The notes under the pieces are model-generated. The model searched no databases and was not told the origin of the DNA. It was given only the letters and a program-made list of their open reading frames with translations. A stretch of 64,000 bases of DNA from Panulirus ornatus (taxonomy: Eukaryota > Arthropoda > Malacostraca > Decapoda > Palinuridae): the NCBI RefSeq assembly GCF_036320965.1, contig NC_092225.1:80116113-80180112 (forward strand), read 5' to 3'. A program made the translations under genes and the position numbers. This document shows positions 23,430 to 35,339 of the stretch, in pieces (the stretch's first letter is position 1; every line of letters starts with the position of its first letter).

Positions 23430-23990
23430 CGAGGGAATTTGGATTTCCATGGAGACGGAGATTCGTAGAGACAATCTCAGAGTATATACAGGATAATTTC
23501 CTAAACCATGTTAATGAATATGCTAGGATGAGAGGATTATAATGATCGTATTGCTCGTGACAAGTATACCTGGGATGTTATGGGCAATGCAAGCGACATG
23601 AACATAGTTCGGAAAAGCTTCAGTAAAACCTTCAAAGCAGTAGAGGGGACATATGTGCGAGTGCATAGTAGGCGGTCTATTTCTAAAAAGAAACCAAGGT
23701 GGTGGAAAGGTGAAATAAAATGCCTGTTGTTTAAGAAAGTGGCTTACAAGAGAATCAAACAAGCCAATAACCAATACGATAGAATGAATTATGTAAATCT
23801 ACGTAGAGAAACTAAAAGACTTGTTCTACAAAGTAATGGTAAATATGAAGCGAATATTGCCGAAAAAAAGGAGTTTTACGCTTATGCTAGAAGCAAGAGA
23901 GTCATTACTCAGTCAATACATCCACTGATTATGGAAAACGGTGATTTGAGACTACGAAGCCATGGCAAAAGTCATAAATAACTTTTTCGC
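23430..23990 (+). mobile_element. CR1/L2-like relic: linker between endonuclease and RT
   Basis: The readable frame gives YNDRIARDKYTWDVMGNASD, NIVRKSFSKTFKAVEGTYV, SRRSISKKKPRWWKGEIK, KVAYKRIKQANNQYDRMNYV and RRETKRLVLQSNGKYEANIA, then FYAYARSKRVITQSIHPL. After a one-base shift near 23,958 it continues as AMAKVINNFFAF. This is the basic, coiled-coil-like linker of CR1-type ORF2. It stops abruptly at about 23,990 where the antisense LINE copy 5 begins. Confidence 0.85.
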
Positions 23991-23994
23991 CTTT

Positions 23995-25640
23995 CAACTG
24001 ACTTTTTCATCTCGTTTGCACCCTCCTTCGCACATCCTTCTCTATATCCCATGCCTTGAATCATATAGCATTGTTGGTACTACTATATCTTCAAACATGC
24101 CCAATTTCGCCCTCCCAGATACTAACCTCTCTTTCTAACTATTTTTCAATACTCCCAGAACCTTTGCCCCCTCACCCACCCAATGACCTACTTTCGATTT
24201 CATTGTTCCAATTGCTGCTATGTCCACTCCAAGGCATCTAAAAGACTACATTTCCTCTAAATTGTCTTCATTCAAACTCATACTCCAACCAACCTGTTCA
24301 TCAACCCCAATAAACCCAATACTCTTACTTTTATTTACATTTACTCTCAGGTTCCTCCTTTTTTCATACTCTTCCAAATTCAGTCACAAACCCCGGCAGT
24401 TCTCACTCGAATCTGCCACCAGTGCTGTGTCGTCAGAAAACTATTTAACTTTCTAGGCACTTACATCCCCTACCTCTCCCACCAACCCGTCTACAAAGAA
24501 ATTAAACAGCCATTGTGACATCACATACCCCTACCCCAGATTAACCTTCACTTGGAACTACTTACTTTCCTCTCTCATTCGCAATCACTCTTTACGATCT
24601 TGATAAAGACTTCTCACTGCTTCTAACAGCTTCCCTCCCATACCATACATTCTTAAAACACTCCACGACGGATGTCTGCCAACCGTACCATAAGCTTTCA
24701 CCAGACCATAAATGCCACACAAATCCTTCTGTTTCGCTATGTATTTCCCACAAACATTCTTTAAAGTAAAAGCATGATCTACATATCCTCTACAACTTCT
24801 GGAACCACACTGTTTCTTCCCAGTCTGATTGTCTGTACCTGCTTTCATTCTCTCTATCACTACTCTCCCATACAACTTACCAGGTACACTTAAACTTTTA
24901 CCTCTGTAGTTTGACCACTCTCCTTAGTCCTCCTTGCCTTTATACAGTGATATCATAAATGCATATCTCCAGTCCTCAGACACCTCACTATGATTTATAC
25001 ATACAATGAAAATCCTAACTAAACAATAAGCAATACAGTCACCTCCTTTCTTAATAAATTCAACGGCAATATCATTCACTCCAGCCGCCTTGCCACACTT
25101 CACCTTACATGAAGCCTTCACCACCTCTTCTCTCTTTACCAAATCACTCTCCAAGATTCTCTTACGTCGCATACCACCCCGATCCAAACACCCAACAAGT
25201 GCCATTCTATCCTCAAACACATTCAACAGTCCTTCAAAATACTCACTACATCTCCTCACTTTATCACCACCTCTTTTTTTGTTTTTCGCACATCATTAAC
25301 CTTCTTCCAAAACATTTTGTTCTTGAGGTTTACAGTTACTCACTTACCCCAATTCTCATTTGCTATTTTTTTCAACCCCTGCACCTTCCTCTTGACCTCC
25401 TGCCACTTTCTCTTTTACATCTCTCAATCATCTGCTCTTTTCCCCTGTAAGTACCGCCCATACACCTCTCTTTTCTATTTCACTAGCAACTTTGTCATCC
25501 CACCACTCACCATATTTTCTAAATTGCCCACCTCCCACCTTACGCATGCCACATGCCTCTCTCCCACAAGCTCACACTATCTCCCTAAATATTTCCTGTT
25601 TCTCACCCACTCCTCTAACTTCGATCTCTTAAGAATTGAA
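23995..25640 (-). mobile_element. LINE family 1, copy 5: linker and RT, 3' truncated
   Basis: Minus-strand order from 25,640: GGQFRKYGEWWDDKVASEIE (linker), a segment ending ENWGK, then RRCSEYFEGLLNVFEDRMAL, KVKCGKAAGVNDIAVEFI, SEVSEDWRYAFMISLYKGK, the fingers, KAYGTVGRHPSWSVLRMYGM, GGKLLEAVRSLYQD, then DDTALVADS (FADD changed to FSDD), NVNKSKSIGFIGVDEQVGW and a degraded thumb with VVPTMLYDS. It ends inside the C-terminal domain at 23,995, so the 3' UTR and tail are lost. It therefore complements copies 1-3, which carry only the 3' part. Confidence 0.85.
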
Positions 25641-26305
25641 ATACAAGAAGACTGCAGGAATCTGTGAGAGACCTGGGAGTTGACATCGTCCTTAACCTGT
25701 CGCCAGAGTCCCACCTTAGTTAAAGGAGCCAACAGCCTCTGCTGGCAAATAGTGGAAGTCCACCCAAGTATATGGACGAAGAAATGATCAGCAAGTTGTT
25801 CACATCCTACATAAGGCCAAAACTAGAGTACGCTTCTCACGTTTGGTCACCGCGCTTGAAGAAGGACAGAGAACTATTAAAGAAGGTCTAAAGGAAGGCA
25901 AGAAGACTGGAACCAGAATTTAGAGAGCAGAGTTATAGGGAAAGTCTAGAGGACTTAAATTTGTCCATCAAGGGTGAGAAAAAAGTTATGGGTGACCTGA
26001 TCAAACCCTTTAATGTTTTAACCAGCTTGATGGTGTAAACAATGACCAGTTCTTTGAAAGACAGAACAACCAGAAGGCAAAACATGACATCAAGCAAGTA
26101 ACTTGTTAGAGATGACGCTAAGATGTACTTACATCGCGCAAAAGTGATGAAGAAATGGAATAAATCGAGATAAGACACTGTTGATTTGGACAATATACAA
26201 AATTAAAAAAAAAGAGTTGTCTAACATTAGAGAAAAGTTCAAAAGATGGGGAGGCCCCATGAGCGTTTAACCTCCTCCTCCCCCGTGCAGAAGAAACAGG
26301 TAATT
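25641..26305 (+). mobile_element. CR1/L2-like relic: RT thumb and 3' end
   Basis: Readable pieces in order: VRDLGVDIVLNLSPESHL, EEMISKLFTSYIRPKLEYAS, HVWSPRLKKDRELLKKV, ARRLEPEFREQSYRESLEDL, KVMGDLIKPFNVLTSLMV, RDDAKMYLHRAKVMKKWNKS. The 3' UTR ends with GAAACAGGTAATTACACA near 26,300, probably the element end. The copy is 5' truncated and broken by stops. Confidence 0.85.
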
Positions 26306-26855
26306 ACACAAACATACACCCACGCTCTTCCCACACACAGGACTGTGATCATAATGACGGTACACTAGACAAATAAAACACACGCCATCATTCCGGACAT
26401 AATGCACTGGGAACATCAGTTCCTCTGTTAATGTCGCTGTTCGTAAGCCTCTCAACAGAGACACAGCCAGGGTGATGCAAAGCAGTTTAAGAAATAGTGT
26501 TTTCAGTTTAATCAAATCCTCCTCTGCCCTGGAACATCTTAACATGACGACATTCATGGCCTCTTTCCCGTCTCAAAACTTCCCAGAATTCGAGGATAAC
26601 TTTTTTTTTTTTTCCGGGTGCAAGTTTAGATTTTGTCATGTATTATGCATCTGGCAACTTATCGCATAAAGTGAGAGGTGTTTCGTACGTCTTATCTTAA
26701 TTGCTGTAACTTGTTTCACAAACTGGTAGCCAACAGGTGTGCTGTCTGATGACTATGCACAGATTCTCTGGCCAACAGAAGCGTTTCTCTGGGTGAGGGA
26801 GTCAGATGATGAATGTCCAGGAGAGTGACCGACCATTGGTGGTGATGCTGGAATC
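26306..26855. other. Transition stretch without a recognisable gene
   Basis: No coding similarity. This is the last AT-rich stretch before the minisatellite-dense half of the window. Confidence 0.45.
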
Positions 26856-27652
26856 TGGTGGTGGTGGTGGTCGTGGTGGTGGGTAGTGGTGGTGGTGGTG
26901 GGTAGTGGTAGTGGGTAGTTGTGGTGGGTAGTGGTGGTGGTGGTGGTCGGTGGTAGTGGTGGTGGTGGTCGGTGGTAGTATGGTGGTGGGTAGTGGTGGT
27001 GGGTGGTGGTGGTGGTGGTGGTGGTGGGTAGTGGTGGTGGGTGGTGGTGGTGGTGGTGGTGGGTAGTGGTGGTGGGTGGTGGTGGTGGTGGTGGGTAGTG
27101 GTGGTGGGTGGTGGTGGTGGTGGTGGTGGTGGGTTGTGGTGGTGGGTGGTGGTGGTGGGTGGTGGTGGTGGGTGGTGGTGGTGGGTAGTGGTGGTGGGTA
27201 GTGGTGGTGGGTAGTGGTGGTGGTGGTGGTGGTGGTGTGGTGGTGGTGGTGGGTAGTGGTGGTGGGTGGTGGTGGTGGTGGTGGTGGTGTGGTGGTGGTG
27301 GTGGCGTGTGGTGGTGGTGTGTCGTGGTGGGTGGTGGCGTGTGGTGGTGGTGGTGGTGGGTGGTGGTGGTGTGTGGTGGTGGTGGTGGTGGCGTGTGGTG
27401 GTGGGTGGTGGTGGTGGTGGTGTGTGGTGGGGGTGGTAGGTGGTGGGTGGTGGTGGTGGTGTGTGGTGGGGGTGGTAGGTGGTGGGTGGTGGTGGTGTGT
27501 GGTGGTGGGTGGTGGTGGTGTGTGGTGGTGGTGTGTGGTGGTGTGTCGTGGTGGGTGGTGGCGTGTGGTGGTGGGTTGTGGGTGGTGGGTGGTGGTGTGT
27601 CGTGGTGGGTGGTGGTGGGTGGTGTTGGTGGTGGGTGGTGGTGGTGGTGGTA
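26856..27652. repeat. (GGT)n-rich tract, about 800 bp
   Basis: The tract is almost purely G and T on the plus strand, made of GGT units in blocks separated by GGGT and, in the right half, TGTGT. C appears only in a few GGCGTG or GTCGTG units. Long frames (poly Gly/Val/Trp on plus, poly His/Pro/Thr on minus) follow from the composition and are not genes. Such DNA can form G-quadruplex-type structures. Confidence 0.95.
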
Positions 27653-27733
27653 GGGTGTTTGGTAGTGACGTCTTGCTTTATGGTAACAAGTTTGGGTAAC
27701 GCCTCTTGCACCACATGATGTGTAACGCATTGG

Positions 27734-28510
27734 ACAGGTGTGGTAGCCAGGGGCCAGGTGTGGCAGCCAGAGGCCAGGTGTGGCAGTCTTGGGCCAGGTG
27801 TGGCAGCCATGGGCCAGGTGTGGCAGCCCAGGGCCAGGTGTGGCAGCCAGAGGCCAGGTGTGGCAGTCTTGGGCCAGGTGTGGCAGCCATGGGCCAGGTG
27901 TGGCAGCCTAGGGCCAGGTGTGGCAGCCAGAGGCCAGGTGTGGCAGCCAGAGGCCAGGTGTGGAAGTCAAGTGTGGCAGCCAGGAGCCGTGTGTGGAAGT
28001 CAGGTGTGGCAACCAGGGGCCAGGTGTGGAAGTCAGGTGTGGCAGCCAGGAGCCGTGTGTGGAAGTCAGGTGTGGCAGTCATGGGCCTGGTGTGGAAGTC
28101 AGGTTTGTCAGTCCTGGGCCAGGTGTGGCAGTCCTTGGTCAGGTGTGGCAGCCTTGGGCCAGGTGTGGCAGCCATGGAACAGGTGTGGCAGCCATGGGCC
28201 AGGTGTGGGAATAGGGTGTGGCAGTCCTGGGCCAGGTGTGGCAGTCCTTGGTCAGATGTGGCAGCCATGGGCCAGGTGTGGCAGCCATGGGCCAGGTGTG
28301 GCAGCCCCGTGGCAGGTATGGCAGCTCTGGGCCAGGTGTGGTATTCCTGAGCCAGGTGTGGTAGCCCTGGTCCAGGTGTGGTAGCCCTGAGCCAGGTGTG
28401 GTAGCCCTGAGCCAGGTGTGGTAGCCCTGAGCCAGGTGTGGTAGCCCTGAGCCAGGTGTGGTAGCCCTGAGCCAGGTGTGGTAGCCCTGAGCCAGGTGTG
28501 GTAGCCAGGG
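27734..28510. repeat. 20-bp minisatellite, about 37 copies
   Basis: Unit core GGCCAGGTGTGGCAGCC with variable ATG, CTT or AGA spacer bases. Several units near 27,960-28,110 are altered (GGAAGTCAGGTG). The last six units (GTAGCCCTGAGCCAGGTGTG) are identical, which points to recent local expansion at that end. Frames of up to 323 codons on both strands are artefacts. Confidence 0.95.
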
Positions 28511-28669
28511 TTTCTCGACAAATCAATACCAGCGGGTCAATGCAGAACCTGCCGTCAGTAGGTCGAGTCGTGTCCAGCCAGGTTGGGTCGAACTGGCCTG
28601 GCCTGGCCTGGCAGGCGAACGGCCAGCGTGTACCTGGGCTTCCCTGCACGTGGCGTGCTGCAGGCAGGA

Positions 28670-28903
28670 GGGGGGGGGGGGGGGGATGAGCACCACACTA
28701 GGTGGGGGCCCTCACCACTATGTGGGAGGGAGGCACCATACCATGTGGACCCTCACGCTGTGCTGCGGGGGATGGAAGCACCACACCAGGTGGGCCCCGC
28801 GCCCACCTCACGTTGTGTGGGAAGATGGGAGCAATCACACTAGGCGGGGCGCCCCTCACACTGTGCTGCAGGGCGGAGGGCACCATAATTATGCGGGCCC
28901 TCA
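28670..28903. repeat. G16 run and degenerate array of about 50-60 bp period
   Basis: A run of 16 G (28,670-28,685) is followed by about four degraded units containing GCACCACACTAGGTGGG and CCTCACxxTGTGCTGC. Units differ in length. Confidence 0.65.
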
Positions 28904-29539
28904 CACACACACACACTCTCTCCACTCGACAGTGTTGTTATATTAACCCACATGGCTAGAGTGTGTGTGTAACGTAGGACCCCCAGACAACATAACATGG
29001 TCCTGGTGAAGGCAGGTTCGTACGACTGCTGTGCCTGATGCAACACATTGGCCTCGGTGACCTCAAATCACAGTGACCTCCCACGACCCCATATGGGTTC
29101 TGTCTGACGCTTTCACGTCAGCAAGATCAACCTGGGTCCCTGACCTTCCTTCATTTACCACGGGGGTGTTTCACTACAAGGACCCGCCACCCAAGCCTCA
29201 TAGGAAGTTACATTTTTCTAATGTCAATGACAAAGCAAAATTGATTGATCAAAGACCTGGCCTTTTTGGTTTGTTTGTTTGTTTGTTGAAGGCTCCAGTC
29301 ATGAATAAGAGTCCACATCACGGCTGGATCTTAACTGAAATACAGAGAGGATTGTGAAAGGGGAAAAAAAGAAGAGACATGGTAAAGTAATTTACGAATT
29401 TGGGAGGAAGTGAAAAACCTGTCTTTTGAAATGTATCAGGTCATAGTTAGTGGGAGAGACATGAGATGGTAGAGAGTTCCAAAGCTTGGAGGTGAAGGGA
29501 AAGAAACTAACCCGAGTGTCTTACCTTTCCTCTATGCTT
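28904..29539. other. Stretch without a recognisable gene
   Basis: Contains short CA and TTTG runs (near 28,907 and 29,268). No coding similarity seen. Confidence 0.45.
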
Positions 29540-30230
29540 CTGGATTCATTTATTTTTTCTTAGTGAAAAAAAAACACCTATTAATATGTGGATGATATCG
29601 TACAGTTCTGGAAGGCCTTCTGACTGCTACAGTACTACTATCAACCACTCTGAGTGGTAAATTATTCCCCATGTTAAGAACTCTGCTGGAGAAAAAGTTC
29701 TTCGCCTCATTCGAGTTTGCATCCATTATTAAGAGTGAAATCAGACGAATCAAACAGCTTGACGGATCAAGATCAGCAAAATCTATGATAATCACAAATA
29801 CTTGCGTTAGATCACCTCTTAACCTTCTCTTTTCTGAGCTAAATAGATTAAAGTTGTTTTAATCGGCTCTTATAGGTTTTGCTTCTCAGCTCGGAAGTCA
29901 TCATCGTAGCTCGACACCACACTCAGTCCATTGTCAGTTTCTTTTATAAGTTAGGGTGACCAAAACTGAACTCAATATTCAAGATGGGGACGAACAAAGA
30001 ACTGTCAAGAGCAAGGATCATTTTCCCTGGATTTAAGTTCAAAGGCCATGTCTATGAATCCTAGAATTTTGTTGGTACTTTTTACAGTTTCTGTAGAGAG
30101 ATTATTACGCCAAAGGCTTTTACGTGTATCTGTACAATAAAAGGTGTACCCTGGTATAACGTATGTGGTGAAGAAAACTCCATTGTCACATAACGTTAAG
30201 CTTGTGTCTTGTCTCACACTGGCATATACT
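29540..30230 (-). mobile_element. CR1/L2-like relic: RT thumb and C-terminus
   Basis: On the minus strand: NKILGFIDMAFELKSREN, a shift, SSLFVPHLEY, a gap, then LKQLNLFSSEKRRLRGDLTQ, VFVIIIDFADLDPSSCL and KNFFSSRVLNMGNNLPLRVV, ending DSSTVAVRRPSRTVRYHPH. The order equals the end of CR1-type ORF2 (RPHLEY, LFSLEKRRLRGDLI, NxWNxLP). The copy is broken by stops and small deletions and has no catalytic domain. Confidence 0.85.
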
Positions 30231-33054
30231 CGTATCGTGTCGAGGCAGAGAAGGACAAGGCGTCACGTAAAACTAATTTTCATGACGCCCTCACAACACG
30301 TACATCCTCTTGATCACTTGAGTCAATATAGAGATGAGAGACGACATTATACGCCGCCTTGGTAACAATGCACCACTTAAATATCATCATGCAACAGCCT
30401 CTGCCTGGAAACAAGTCTTTCCAGTTCTTGTTCCAATCTGCCGGGTTCACACAGAACACCCGGCACGCGACGCTGCAGGTGACACGATGAATTCATTTTC
30501 TTTTTTTCTGCTTATTATTTACAAAGCGACTGGGGAGGGAGGGGATGGCAGGGGTATAGAGGTGGAGTTAAGCCCAACTCTGCAGCAAGGGCAGGGCAGG
30601 GCAGGGCAGGGCAGGGCAGGGCAGGGCAGGGCAGGGCGTTGGGGAAGTTGAGCGAACCCCCCCTGTCCCAAATCTCTCTACTCTAACCTGCCGCCGCCCT
30701 AGACCCACCACAACATCCAGAATCTCTCAGTAAGAGCCATAGATCGAGTCACAACCCTCCCCCAGGTCACTCCCTGGTCACCACCTCTGGCATCCATGCA
30801 TGACGTCACGTCCATATGTAAAAGGACGTGTCTTCTTTGGGGCCTCTACCCTCCTCCTCCTCCTCCTCCTCCTCTCTTTAGTTTTACGTCTGCTATTTAC
30901 TGGTGCCACACTTGTGGGAGAACTATAAACAATTACCCTCTGCAACACCTATACCCAGCAACACTGAGGACAGAGTCGGCAGACCCCCGAGGTGTCGGTG
31001 TTTCAGTATGAATAACCTTCGCACTCCCGTATCAACATCTCCGGAAATAGACGCTACGATACAGCGACCCTCGGCTTAATGTTTCAGCAGGAGAGCGTAT
31101 GTCGTGGTCAGGGAAGCGACAGGTACGACAAGTCGGCCCTGCTGGGAACACCTCCATTTTTCTGTTTTCTTTCTTTCTGAAACAAAAGACGAACACAGAA
31201 CCGAGTGACGTACTGCTGAGAATAACAACGTTAAGAAGACGTTCACACACTGTGCACTGAGGAAAACTGAACAGTTGGCCCGCTGGACATACACTGAGGG
31301 TGGATGAGAAGAGGCGAGTAGGGTGTACAGTGAGGCGAGGTGAAGTGAGGCCAGTGTTGACGAACCCTGAGGATGAATAAGGACAGGTCTTTCGGATATA
31401 CACTGGGGACGAGCGGGAGGGGTCCCAGTTATGAGCAGAAGACAAGTTAGATCAGAACAGATATGATGTATGGAGGGAGACGCCAAAGGATAAGAGATAT
31501 ACTTCAGTAGATGTAATTAGGCTGTGGAATGAGAAGAAAAACATTACTGTGTAGAAGGTGCAGACAGCATAACAAGCAGGCAGCGTTGGAAAGGCTGAAA
31601 GAAGCAAAAGAAATTGACACAGAATATTGGAAGCATAACAGATAATTTTCGAGAAAAAAAAAATATCCTAAACTGTTCCATAGATCTATCCTGAACAAAC
31701 TGCCAGTTCAAGAACAAATTATCATAGTAAAGGACACCAAGGAAGGTGTTACCGAAACAAAATGAAATATGGGATGGGTTCAAAGTTAAATTCGTGCGTG
31801 TATTACCGTGGTGGACACATTACTGCCAACTCTGCCCGGGTGAGATGGGGCAGCGACCACGGGAACTACAGTGGTCATCAAAACCGAAGATACAAGTTAC
31901 TGAAGGATCTCGACTCATGTAAATAGCTTGACGTGTTGACGTCATGCTCTATGTTCACAAGGTCACGGCAGAAATAGCCGATATAGCAAAACAGGACAGA
32001 GGAGAGAGTAGTGGTAAGGGAGTGACATAGTGGAGACACCATAAGCTGCAGGCCAGCGTCACTATCAAACACGGACTGTGTACACCACTGGCAAAGATAA
32101 TCAGGCCAGCAATCAATATTTTCAGGAAGAGAAACTTCCCAGATATAAGAAGCAGCAAAGATTTTCGCCGATAAGTTTCGAGATGTCTATAACAGAGTGA
32201 GCATGATAGAGATGCGTAAGTGGACTCTGTCTAAAGAGCATTGGACTCTGTCCCGTGAGGGGATTTGGTAATGGGAAAAAGGATTTCCTGGTGGGCATAT
32301 GAGGGGATGAATTTCCTCCTGTGGATTGAACACTACTCAAGCGAAAGTAAACAAAGGGATTCTGATCAAGAGAGCCTCTTAGAACTGGGTTAAGACGGGA
32401 AGTGACGTCTCCAAGGGCGTCCTGGTCGAGGCGCTCCGGTTCCTGAGCTATCGACGTTACTAACCAGACGGACTGGGGAGGAACATACGTAAATGTTTGA
32501 ACACGATACTGAAGCTGGAAAGGGCAACATTCGCGGGCGAGTCTCGTATACACCCTCCTTCCCTCCCTGTGCTCCTTAAATATCTCGGTACCGAGACTGG
32601 ATCAATGAAGGCAGTCTGAACTGCCGTCAAAGTAATGCTGAAATGAAAAAAAAGGAAGATTGTTTGGAAGGTGACCTTTGACTTGCGAAGAATGACAAGG
32701 ACGTCCTTGTGGCAAATTACATGAATACTGGCTGAAATATGACAAAAGTAAGATTCTATTTAAGGAATCTGGATCCTCAAGTCACATATATTCCCGCCCA
32801 TTACATGGGGAATGTGTTGAGGTATTTGTGTGTTGTGTTTCGTCCTCGTTCATTAAGACTGTAGAGAACATCATCCTAAATCATATTCTTTTTTTTTTTT
32901 AACTTTTTTAAGGTGTATTGCACCACGATACATGCCCACCAGATTTCAACTCACTCAGCCCATAAATGAAAGCATGGCGCTGCGAGTACTACTGTATTGT
33001 ACGCTTGTATATATGTACTGTGTCTTCACTCCTGTGTACATGCATACACACACA
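30231..33054. other. Long stretch without a recognisable gene, with two short simple repeats
   Basis: It holds a (GGGCA)n pentamer tract of ten units (30,587-30,637) and a (CTC)n tract of about eight units (30,849-30,874). A plus-strand frame near 31,530-31,770 (RRKTLLCRRCRQHNK, then QAALERLKEAKEID) faintly recalls a retrotransposon linker but is too short to call. Minus-strand frames of 136-143 codons at 31,032-31,486 and 32,122-32,553 show no similarity that I recognise. Confidence 0.45.
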
Positions 33055-33210
33055 CACCAGCCTCAGTCAGGTACCCAATGATCGACTATCACCGAGGGGA
33101 GGATGAAGAGCAAAGGTTGGCTGTGGACCGACTGCCGCGTCCACAATTCGAACTTATGCAGGCCCCGTGATGACTCATGGTCAGTAACGCTAATCACTAT
33201 CCCCTGGGAA
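33055..33210 (-). mobile_element. tRNA-derived SINE, antisense copy
   Basis: On the minus strand an A-box-like TAGTGATTAGCGT (33,187-33,199) and a B-box-like AGTTCGAATT (33,145-33,154) frame GACCATGAGTCATCACGG. The body follows with GGTCCACAGCCAACC, CCTCCCCTCGGTGATAGTCG and GGGTACCTGACTGAGGC, and it ends in a short TG run. It is the same family as the copy at 33,648, in opposite orientation, about 440 bp away. Copies diverge moderately. Confidence 0.75.
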
Positions 33211-33647
33211 AAGAGATATGATCATGATACAGGCGAAGATTCTTCAGATCTGAATAACAACACAAACACTGGGATAGGCTATGCCACTAGTGACTTGGAT
33301 GGATGAGGATTATGTTGGTAAAATGAGGTTAAACAACGAGACGAATCCAAGCTACGTACGTCAGCTTGGAGAGGAGGTGGACAGAGGGCGCTTCCTGGGA
33401 GAAGAGCTGGTAGGGTGGGTGTGTACGTGGGGTCTACACAGTAATCAGCATTGTCACTAGGAAACCTAATGAGAGGACGGTCCAAAAAGGAAAAGAAAGT
33501 GGTACTAGTGCACGTCAAAACTGCCTTCAAACGCACTGGCAGCCAGAACATGTGTTAGCGGGTCAGATCAAGTAAGCTCACTCAACTTTAGGGTATGTAC
33601 AGATCTGCAAAAAATTATACATGACAAGTGATACATGAAACACTGGA

Positions 33648-33857
33648 CTCCTGTGGTGTAGCGAGTAGCGTTCCTGACCGTGAAGCAATCACGGGCCGCC
33701 CAGGGTCGAGGGTATAGGTTCGAATCCTGGTTGCGGGAAATGGTCCACAGTCAACAAAGTTGTTCATCCACCCCTAGGAGGTTGGTCGATAATATGAGTA
33801 CCTGGCCTTGATTAGGGCCGTACCTGCCTGTGCCGTCTCAGCTAACATAAAAAAAAC
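33648..33857 (+). mobile_element. tRNA-derived SINE, sense copy with A-rich tail
   Basis: The head is tRNA-like: A box TGGTGTAGCGAGTAGCG (33,654-33,670), then CCGTGAAGCAATCACGG, which can pair as an anticodon-type stem, then B box GGTTCGAATCC (33,717-33,727). The body has GGAAATGGTCCACAGTCAAC, CACCCCTAGGAGGTTGGTCG and GAGTACCTGGCCTTGATTAG. It ends with an A run. Transcription by RNA polymerase III from the internal boxes is expected for such elements. It encodes no protein and would depend on a LINE for movement. Confidence 0.82.
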
Positions 33858-34159
33858 ATTACGTCACACGAAGTAAACATAAGTTATAGGTTTGCCAACG
33901 TAGAAAGACACAGGGGTACGTATACATGTGAGAACAACTTTTAAGATGACCAGGAAAAGAGATGGGAGCCTTCTATGATACGAGCAGAACTATACACTGC
34001 TCCAATTCTTGAGTCCTTCGTGTCAGTATGTTGCAGACAGCAGCCACCCTGGGAAGTACATACCCTTTTGACTGTGGAACCATCCTTATATCTTCCATGT
34101 CAGGTTTGTTGGTCTTACTTTCTGCTTCATGATAATTAAGCTACCCGACTGGTCTCAAC

Positions 34160-34160
<1 letters not shown>

Positions 34161-34236
<76 letters not shown>
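34161..34236. repeat. (TC)n microsatellite
   Basis: About 38 uninterrupted units. Confidence 0.97.
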
Positions 34237-34239
<3 letters not shown>

Positions 34240-34279
34240 AGTCCTCTTTTCCTTAATCTTTCTGTCCTTTCTCTTTTCC

Positions 34280-34490
34280 TCTACAAGCTACCATCTACCC
34301 TTCAATCTACAACCTATCCTTAAAGCTACGACCTATCCTTTAAGCTACAACCTGTCCCTAAAGCTACGACCTATCCTTAAAGCTACAACCTATCCTTAAA
34401 GCTACGAGCTATCCTTTAAGCTACGACCTGTCCTTAAGGCCACAACCTATCTTTAAAGCTACAACCTGTCCTTAAAGTTACAACCTGCCA
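34280..34490. repeat. 20-bp minisatellite, about ten copies
   Basis: Unit CTTAAAGCTACGACCTATC with CAACCTGTC and CGAGCTATC variants. The first units (near 34,285) are degraded. It lies 45 bp downstream of the TC tract. Confidence 0.9.
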
Positions 34491-34738
34491 CATATAAAAC
34501 CAAGGCACAGATCTCCTACCTCCATAATGAGTGTGGTGTTGTTCATTCCACCTCCCGTCCAGACCTGACCTTGTGAGAGACGTCCCTCTGTGCCTGAACC
34601 ATCAACATGGAGAACCCAAGTGAAAGAGAAGATGTGGTAAACGTCAAGAAATTTGCGAGTTTTCTTTATGTGAGGAAAAAAAAGAGACTAGCATCGTGAG
34701 TGTAAAGTTTCTTTTACTGCGTGGAATAACACACACTC

Positions 34739-34740
<2 letters not shown>

Positions 34741-34797
<57 letters not shown>
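34741..34797. repeat. (CA)n microsatellite
   Basis: About 28 units. Confidence 0.97.
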
Positions 34798-34802
<5 letters not shown>

Positions 34803-34925
34803 GGGCCTACATGATAGCAGGGAGGGAAAAAGAAGACAAAGGAGGAGGGAGGAAGGACTGGCTCTCTGACCAAGAGACAGACAGCCATGTTTCAGGAAAT
34901 ACTGGAAGATGACCCGTTCACCCAG

Positions 34926-35030
34926 AGCATATGTTCCTCCAGAACATTACGTTCATCCAGAACATTATGTTCATCCAGAACATATGTTCCTCCAGAACAT
35001 GACGTTCATCCAGAACATTATGTTCATCCT
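34926..35030. repeat. 18-bp minisatellite, five to six copies
   Basis: Unit CCAGAACATTATGTTCAT. Each unit contains the near-palindromic AACATTATGTT or AACATATGTT. Confidence 0.85.
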
Positions 35031-35237
35031 ACACAGGTCTCCACAGAACTTCAATGAACCGGATGGACACAATGAAGGCTGGGAGGATGGATGACCAGGA
35101 TGGTACATGACGCAGTAATATATCGCACTTCTCAGAGATGGTCAAGTTCTAACTATTATGGAAAAGTTCAAATATAGAGAGACAGACTGGAACGGGAGGA
35201 CGGGGGATAAGTGGGGAGTGGGAGGGGGGAAGTAAGT

Positions 35238-35339
<102 letters not shown>

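Noticed and set aside
26716..27810. Minus-strand frame of 364 codons rich in His, Pro and Thr
   Set aside because: It is the complement of the GGT tract. The opposite strand and other frames are equally open, which argues against a gene.
31505..31770. Possible retrotransposon linker (RRKTLLCRRCRQHNK)
   Set aside because: Too short and without a second motif in order, so not called as an element.
31032..32553. Minus-strand frames of 136-143 codons
   Set aside because: No family similarity; composition does not differ from the surrounding non-coding DNA.
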